Below the pieces are notes generated by a model. That model worked only from the letters and a program-made list of their open reading frames with translations, did no database searches and had not been told where the DNA came from. Of a stretch of DNA of 9,986 nt, positions 7,162-9,986 are shown one piece after another. Position 1 is the stretch's first letter; each line of letters begins with the position of its first letter. A program made the translations under genes and the position numbers. Source of the stretch: an uncultured Chloroflexota bacterium (GTDB taxonomy: Bacteria > Chloroflexota > Anaerolineae > Caldilineales > Caldilineaceae); assembly GCA_903879975.1 (NCBI GenBank), contig CAIRNL010000672.1, positions 1 through 9,986 of the forward strand. Reading direction: 5' to 3'.

Positions 7162-7235
7162 TCCATCTGACTGGGTTGAGCGGAACAGCAGGACTGTGTG
7201 TACTCAGCACCCCGCTGCGCGCCAGCAGCAGCGCA

Positions 7236-7799
7236 CTAGGCCCCCGGCTGCCACAACGGCTCCGGCACGCCTTGCATGCGGTTCTCGTAGCGTGCCATGA
7301 CGAAGAGCGCGTCGGAGAGGCGGTTGAGATAGGCCAGCACATTGATGCCGATCCCCTCCGCTTGCGCGAGGGTGGCGACATCGCGCTCGGCCCGGCGACA
7401 GACGGTGCGCGCGACGTGCAGCTGGGCTGCGCCGAGCGAGCCGCCGGGCAGGATGAAATTCTCCAGCGGCCCTACCACGGTTGTCATCTCGTCGATGAGC
7501 TGCTCCAGGCGTTCTACGTGCCTAAGCTCGATCTGCGGCAGCTTGTAGAGTTCTTTATCTGCTTCGACAAAGGCCAAGTCCGATCCCAGATCGAATAGCT
7601 CGTTCTGGATCTCGGGCAGCACCGTGTCCAGCGGTTCACACAGCCCCATCGCCAGCGCCACACCGATGTGCGAATTGAGCTCGTCGACAGTGCCGTAGGC
7701 GGCCACGCGCAGGTGATCTTTGGGCACGCGCTGCCCGCCGCCGAGGGAAGTCTGGCCTTCATCGCCCTTCTTTGTGTAAATCTTGGTCAATCTTGGCAT
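7236..7799 (-). CDS. pduO: ATP:cob(I)alamin adenosyltransferase, PduO type
   Basis: The enzyme transfers the adenosyl group of ATP to cob(I)alamin, giving adenosylcobalamin, in the cytosol. At 187 residues it has the usual single-domain length. The N-terminal ATP-binding signature is TKKGDEGQTSLGGG (9-22), followed by RVPKDHLRVAAYGTVDELNS (24-43). Later come FILPGG (115-120), the Arg-rich helix RTVCRRAER (131-139) and NRLSDALFVMARYEN (159-173), all hallmarks of PduO/MMAB trimeric transferases and unlike CobA or EutT. The ATG lies 3 bases after the stop of the fused ECF ATPase gene. Its Shine-Dalgarno GGAGG (7811-7815) is inside the last codons of that gene, so translation is probably coupled. 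The linkage suggests the enzyme traps and activates a corrinoid brought in by the transporter. Confidence 0.96.
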   Translation of the reverse strand: MPRLTKIYTKKGDEGQTSLGGGQRVPKDHLRVAAYGTVDELNSHIGVALAMGLCEPLDTVLPEIQNELFDLGSDLAFVEADKELYKLPQIELRHVERLEQLIDEMTTVVGPLENFILPGGSLGAAQLHVARTVCRRAERDVATLAQAEGIGINVLAYLNRLSDALFVMARYENRMQGVPEPLWQPGA

Positions 7800-7802
7800 G
7801 AT

Positions 7803-9482
7803 CTATCTCGCCTCCAGTACATCGTCGACTGTCAGCCAACCAGTCTCAGGAAATAATTTTGCAATCTGCGGCGCAAAGAGGGGCGACGCCCCCAGCACCT
7901 CCGCCGGCGCACCCTCGGCGATGATCTCGCCCTGGCTCATCAGCACGACGCGGTCGGCAATGGCTGCAGCCAACTCCACGTCATGCGTCACCACTAGAAT
8001 GGCCATCCCTTCCTCGCGCCACTCAGACAATAACTGCTCCAGCGCGCGCTTGGCGTTGTAATCCAGCCCGCGCGTCGGCTCGTCCAGCAGCAGTGCACGG
8101 GGACGCGTCACCGTGACCGCTGCCAGCGCCACCCGCTGTCGCTCACCCACACTCAGATCGCGTGGGTAGGCATCTGCCTCGCCGACCAGCCCCAGCTGAG
8201 CGAGCAGTTCCAGGGCCATATGATCAGCCGGCTCGCGAGGTCCCGTTGGCGGTTGCCCCTCGTCAGTTGCCGGGTCCCCCGCTTTCTGTCTCTTCCCCTG
8301 CACCATCCCATGGTTGCGCAGCGTCACCAGCAGCTCCTCGCGCACGCTCTCGGCAAAGAGCAGCGTATTCGGATCCTGCGGCAGATAGCCGACTCGCCGG
8401 CAGATAGTGGCTACGTCGCAGCCGGCAATATCTGCGCCGTCGATGCGGATCGTGCCGGCATGCGGCCGCGCCAGCCCGACCAGCGAGCGCAGCAACGTCG
8501 TCTTGCCCGCGCCGTTGCGTCCCATGAGCACAACGATCTCGCCAGGGTACAGCGCCAGGTCGACGCCGCGCAGCACATCCTGCTGGCCATAGCGCATGTT
8601 CACACCGTGCGTCTCGAGGAACGGCGTGGCCGTGGCCTGTCTCCTCGGCCGCTTGTCCTTGTGCGGCTGCCGGTGGCCGGCGAGCCAGCCGCGGCTGAAG
8701 CGCAGCCCTTCCTTGATCGTCAGCGGCAGCGGCTGCCAGGCCAGGGCCTTGCCTACGTGCAGCAGCGGCGGCACCAACTCGATGGACTGCATCACTGTGC
8801 GCGGGTCGGCAAAGAGGGGCGCGCCGCCGCGCTGGGGCAGATAGAGGACGCTGTCCACGAAGGGCAGCACGCGCTCCAGGCGGTGCTCGGCCAGAATGAC
8901 GGTCAGTCCCAGGTCGTGGTTGAGGCGCAGCAGCGCGTGGAGCACATCCTCGGCCGACTGGGGGTCGAGCTGTGAGGTCGGCTCGTCGAGCGCCAGGATC
9001 GACGGACGCAGCGCCAGCGCGGCGGCGATGGCGACGCGCTGGCGTTCGCCGCCGGAGAGGGTCTGGAGCGTTCGGTGGCGCAGCGGCGCCAGGTCGAGCA
9101 GGTCGAGCGTCTCCTCGACGCGCACGCGCATCGCCTGCGGCGGCATGGCTGCGTTCTCCAGGGCGAAGGCGATCTCATCCTCGACGCGATCCGTGACGAA
9201 CTGCGCCTCTGGGTCCTGGAAGACGAAGCCCACGTGCCGGCTCAGGAGGCGTGGGGTAGCGACGACGGGATCGAGCCCAGCGACGCGCAGCGTGCCGCGC
9301 AGCGCGCCGCCGCTGAAGTGGGGCACCAGCCCGTTGAGGCAGCGCAGCAAAGTCGACTTGCCGGCGCCCGACGCGCCGATCAGCAGAATCAGCTCGCCGT
9401 CGGGCAGGTTCAGGCTGATATCCTGCAAGGCCGGCTGCGACGCGCCGGGGTAGGTATAGCTCAGGTGCTCCAAACGGATCAT
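7803..9482 (-). CDS. ecfA: fused ECF transporter ATPase (two EcfA/CbiO-type ABC domains in one chain)
   Basis: This 559-residue chain carries two complete ABC ATPase domains, replacing the separate EcfA1 and EcfA2 of most energy-coupling-factor importers. Domain 1 has Walker A GASGAGKST (36-44), Q-loop Q89 in FQDPEAQFVTDRVEDEIAF (an ECF-type sequence), signature LSGGERQRVAI (142-152), Walker B ALDEPTSQLD (164-173) and switch H200. Domain 2 has GRNGAGKTT (321-329), Q369, a signature reading LSVGERQRVAL (443-453), LLLDEPTRGLD (464-474) and H500. A basic linker (about 264-286) joins them, and domain 2 has a Pro/Gly/charged insert (about 391-421) before its signature. Both sites look competent for ATP hydrolysis. 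The start is supported by AGGAG (9489-9493) 6 bases before the ATG. It lies between the EcfT gene and pduO on one strand, forming one operon. Confidence 0.95.
   Translation of the reverse strand: MIRLEHLSYTYPGASQPALQDISLNLPDGELILLIGASGAGKSTLLRCLNGLVPHFSGGALRGTLRVAGLDPVVATPRLLSRHVGFVFQDPEAQFVTDRVEDEIAFALENAAMPPQAMRVRVEETLDLLDLAPLRHRTLQTLSGGERQRVAIAAALALRPSILALDEPTSQLDPQSAEDVLHALLRLNHDLGLTVILAEHRLERVLPFVDSVLYLPQRGGAPLFADPRTVMQSIELVPPLLHVGKALAWQPLPLTIKEGLRFSRGWLAGHRQPHKDKRPRRQATATPFLETHGVNMRYGQQDVLRGVDLALYPGEIVVLMGRNGAGKTTLLRSLVGLARPHAGTIRIDGADIAGCDVATICRRVGYLPQDPNTLLFAESVREELLVTLRNHGMVQGKRQKAGDPATDEGQPPTGPREPADHMALELLAQLGLVGEADAYPRDLSVGERQRVALAAVTVTRPRALLLDEPTRGLDYNAKRALEQLLSEWREEGMAILVVTHDVELAAAIADRVVLMSQGEIIAEGAPAEVLGASPLFAPQIAKLFPETGWLTVDDVLEAR
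7811..7815 (-). promoter_or_regulatory. ribosome binding site of pduO inside the ecfA 3' end
   Basis: GGAGG lies within the Leu-Glu-Ala codons at the end of the ECF ATPase gene, 11 bases before ATG 7799. The spacing is long, but the ATPase stop codon sits between the two, consistent with translational coupling. Confidence 0.55.
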
Positions 9483-9488
9483 CGCCCT

Positions 9489-9493
9489 CTCCT
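9489..9493 (-). promoter_or_regulatory. ribosome binding site of ecfA
   Basis: AGGAG lies 6 bases before ATG 9482, in the 41-base gap after the EcfT stop codon, and fixes the ATPase start. Confidence 0.6.
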
Positions 9494-9523
9494 CTTATCC
9501 ATGGCCTGGCTGGCTGCACCGGC

Positions 9524-9986
9524 TCACCATGCGGCCGGCACAGCCAGCCCCAGCGTAGCCAGCCCGATGCGCCAGTCGATCCCCGGTACGCTGAGGCTGG
9601 GGTACGGGTAATAGAAAATACTGTTGCGGTCCACGCCTGCTAGCGGAAGCAGGTAAACCCCAGCTGCAACGAGCGCCCCCGCTGCGATCGCCCAGTCGCA
9701 GCGCTGCCAGCGGTCGGGTCGGTAGACAGTGTGCGGATAGCTGCGCCCGGCGCGCCACAGGCCGACGGCCAGCAGTGCCGCGCCGGCCAGCAGCAGTGCG
9801 GTGCCTGCCCCCTGCGGCCAGAGTTCCTGCAGCAGCCAGCCGCCTACCATGAGCACGAAGCCGGCCAGCACGGCCACCTGCGGCGCGTGTTGCGGCGGCT
9901 CGCTGCCGCTGGCGAAGCCGCGCGCCATCATGGCTTCGGCCAGCTGCAGCGAGCGCTCCAGTCCCCCCTCCAGCAGCGGGATGACC
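9524..9986 (-). CDS. ecfT: ECF transporter transmembrane component EcfT, C-terminal part
   Basis: The reading frame is open from the right edge to the stop at 9524-9526, giving the last 153 residues. It opens with VIPLLEGGLERSLQLAEAMM, then ARGF, which matches the EcfT/CbiQ coupling region with its conserved Ala-Arg-Gly motif that docks on the ATPases. After it come three or four hydrophobic segments, including VAVLAGFVLMVGGWLL, GTALLLAGAALLAVGLW and WAIAAGALVAAGVYLLP. The apparent internal start at 9931 (MMARGF) cuts through the coupling motif, so it is not the real start. EcfT transmits ATPase motion to a substrate-binding S subunit, which is not in the window. The ATPase gene follows after 41 bases. 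Typical family length is about 250-350 residues, so roughly half the gene is missing beyond the edge. Confidence 0.88.
   Translation of the reverse strand, partial: VIPLLEGGLERSLQLAEAMMARGFASGSEPPQHAPQVAVLAGFVLMVGGWLLQELWPQGAGTALLLAGAALLAVGLWRAGRSYPHTVYRPDRWQRCDWAIAAGALVAAGVYLLPLAGVDRNSIFYYPYPSLSVPGIDWRIGLATLGLAVPAAW

Noticed and set aside
7803..9482. Reading the double-ATPase protein as an ABC-F translation factor or an EcfA gene-duplication artefact
   Set aside because: The Q-loop region (DPEAQFVTDRVEDEI) and the neighbouring EcfT are specific to ECF importers. The two domains differ throughout, so they are not a recent tandem duplication, and the typical ABC-F linker motif is absent.
9495..9758. 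Minus-strand 87-codon frame within the EcfT region
   Set aside because: It is out of frame with EcfT, whose frame is open to the window edge and carries the coupling motif. The 87-codon product is Arg/Ala/Gly-rich without features.

Overview
This is a gene-dense window of GC-rich bacterial chromosome with six complete protein genes, one gene cut by the right edge, and short intergenic gaps. Base composition, the codon choices and the gene set (presequence-protease-like M16C peptidase, fused ECF ATPase, PduO-type adenosyltransferase, Gfo/Idh/MocA oxidoreductase, four-helix DUF6069-like membrane protein) fit a Chloroflexota-type bacterium. That placement is an impression from protein style, not a computed result. 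I see no tRNA, rRNA, CRISPR array, insertion sequence or phage gene.

Left block, minus strand (about 5475 down to 231): an MFS-type 12-helix transporter, a strongly diverged member of the MTA/purine nucleoside phosphorylase family, and a 973-residue M16C zinc metallopeptidase. They are co-oriented with gaps of about 100 bases, each holding a plausible promoter, so they may be separate units or a loose operon. Positions 1-230 hold no confident gene; a Shine-Dalgarno sequence near 102-107 may mark a minus-strand gene leaving the left edge.

Middle block, plus strand (about 5557 to 7070): a Gfo/Idh/MocA-family NAD(P)-dependent oxidoreductase, divergent from the MFS gene across a 60-80 base region with back-to-back promoter-like sequences, then a small four-helix membrane protein with a strong ribosome binding site. 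A perfect 12-bp hairpin (7103-7134) ends this block.

Right block, minus strand (window edge down to 7236): the C-terminal part of an ECF transporter transmembrane component (EcfT), a single polypeptide carrying both ECF ATPase domains, and, 3 bases after its stop, a PduO-type ATP:cob(I)alamin adenosyltransferase. Tight coupling of an ECF energy module to the enzyme that converts cob(I)alamin to adenosylcobalamin suggests the transporter brings in cobalamin, a corrinoid or cobalt. The substrate-binding S component and any cobalamin riboswitch would lie beyond the right edge.

The most unusual item is the phosphorylase homologue at 3252-3998. It keeps the fold's framework sequence but has lost nearly every phosphate-, ribose- and base-binding residue of MTA phosphorylase. 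I do not see a clear new defence or mobile system here.
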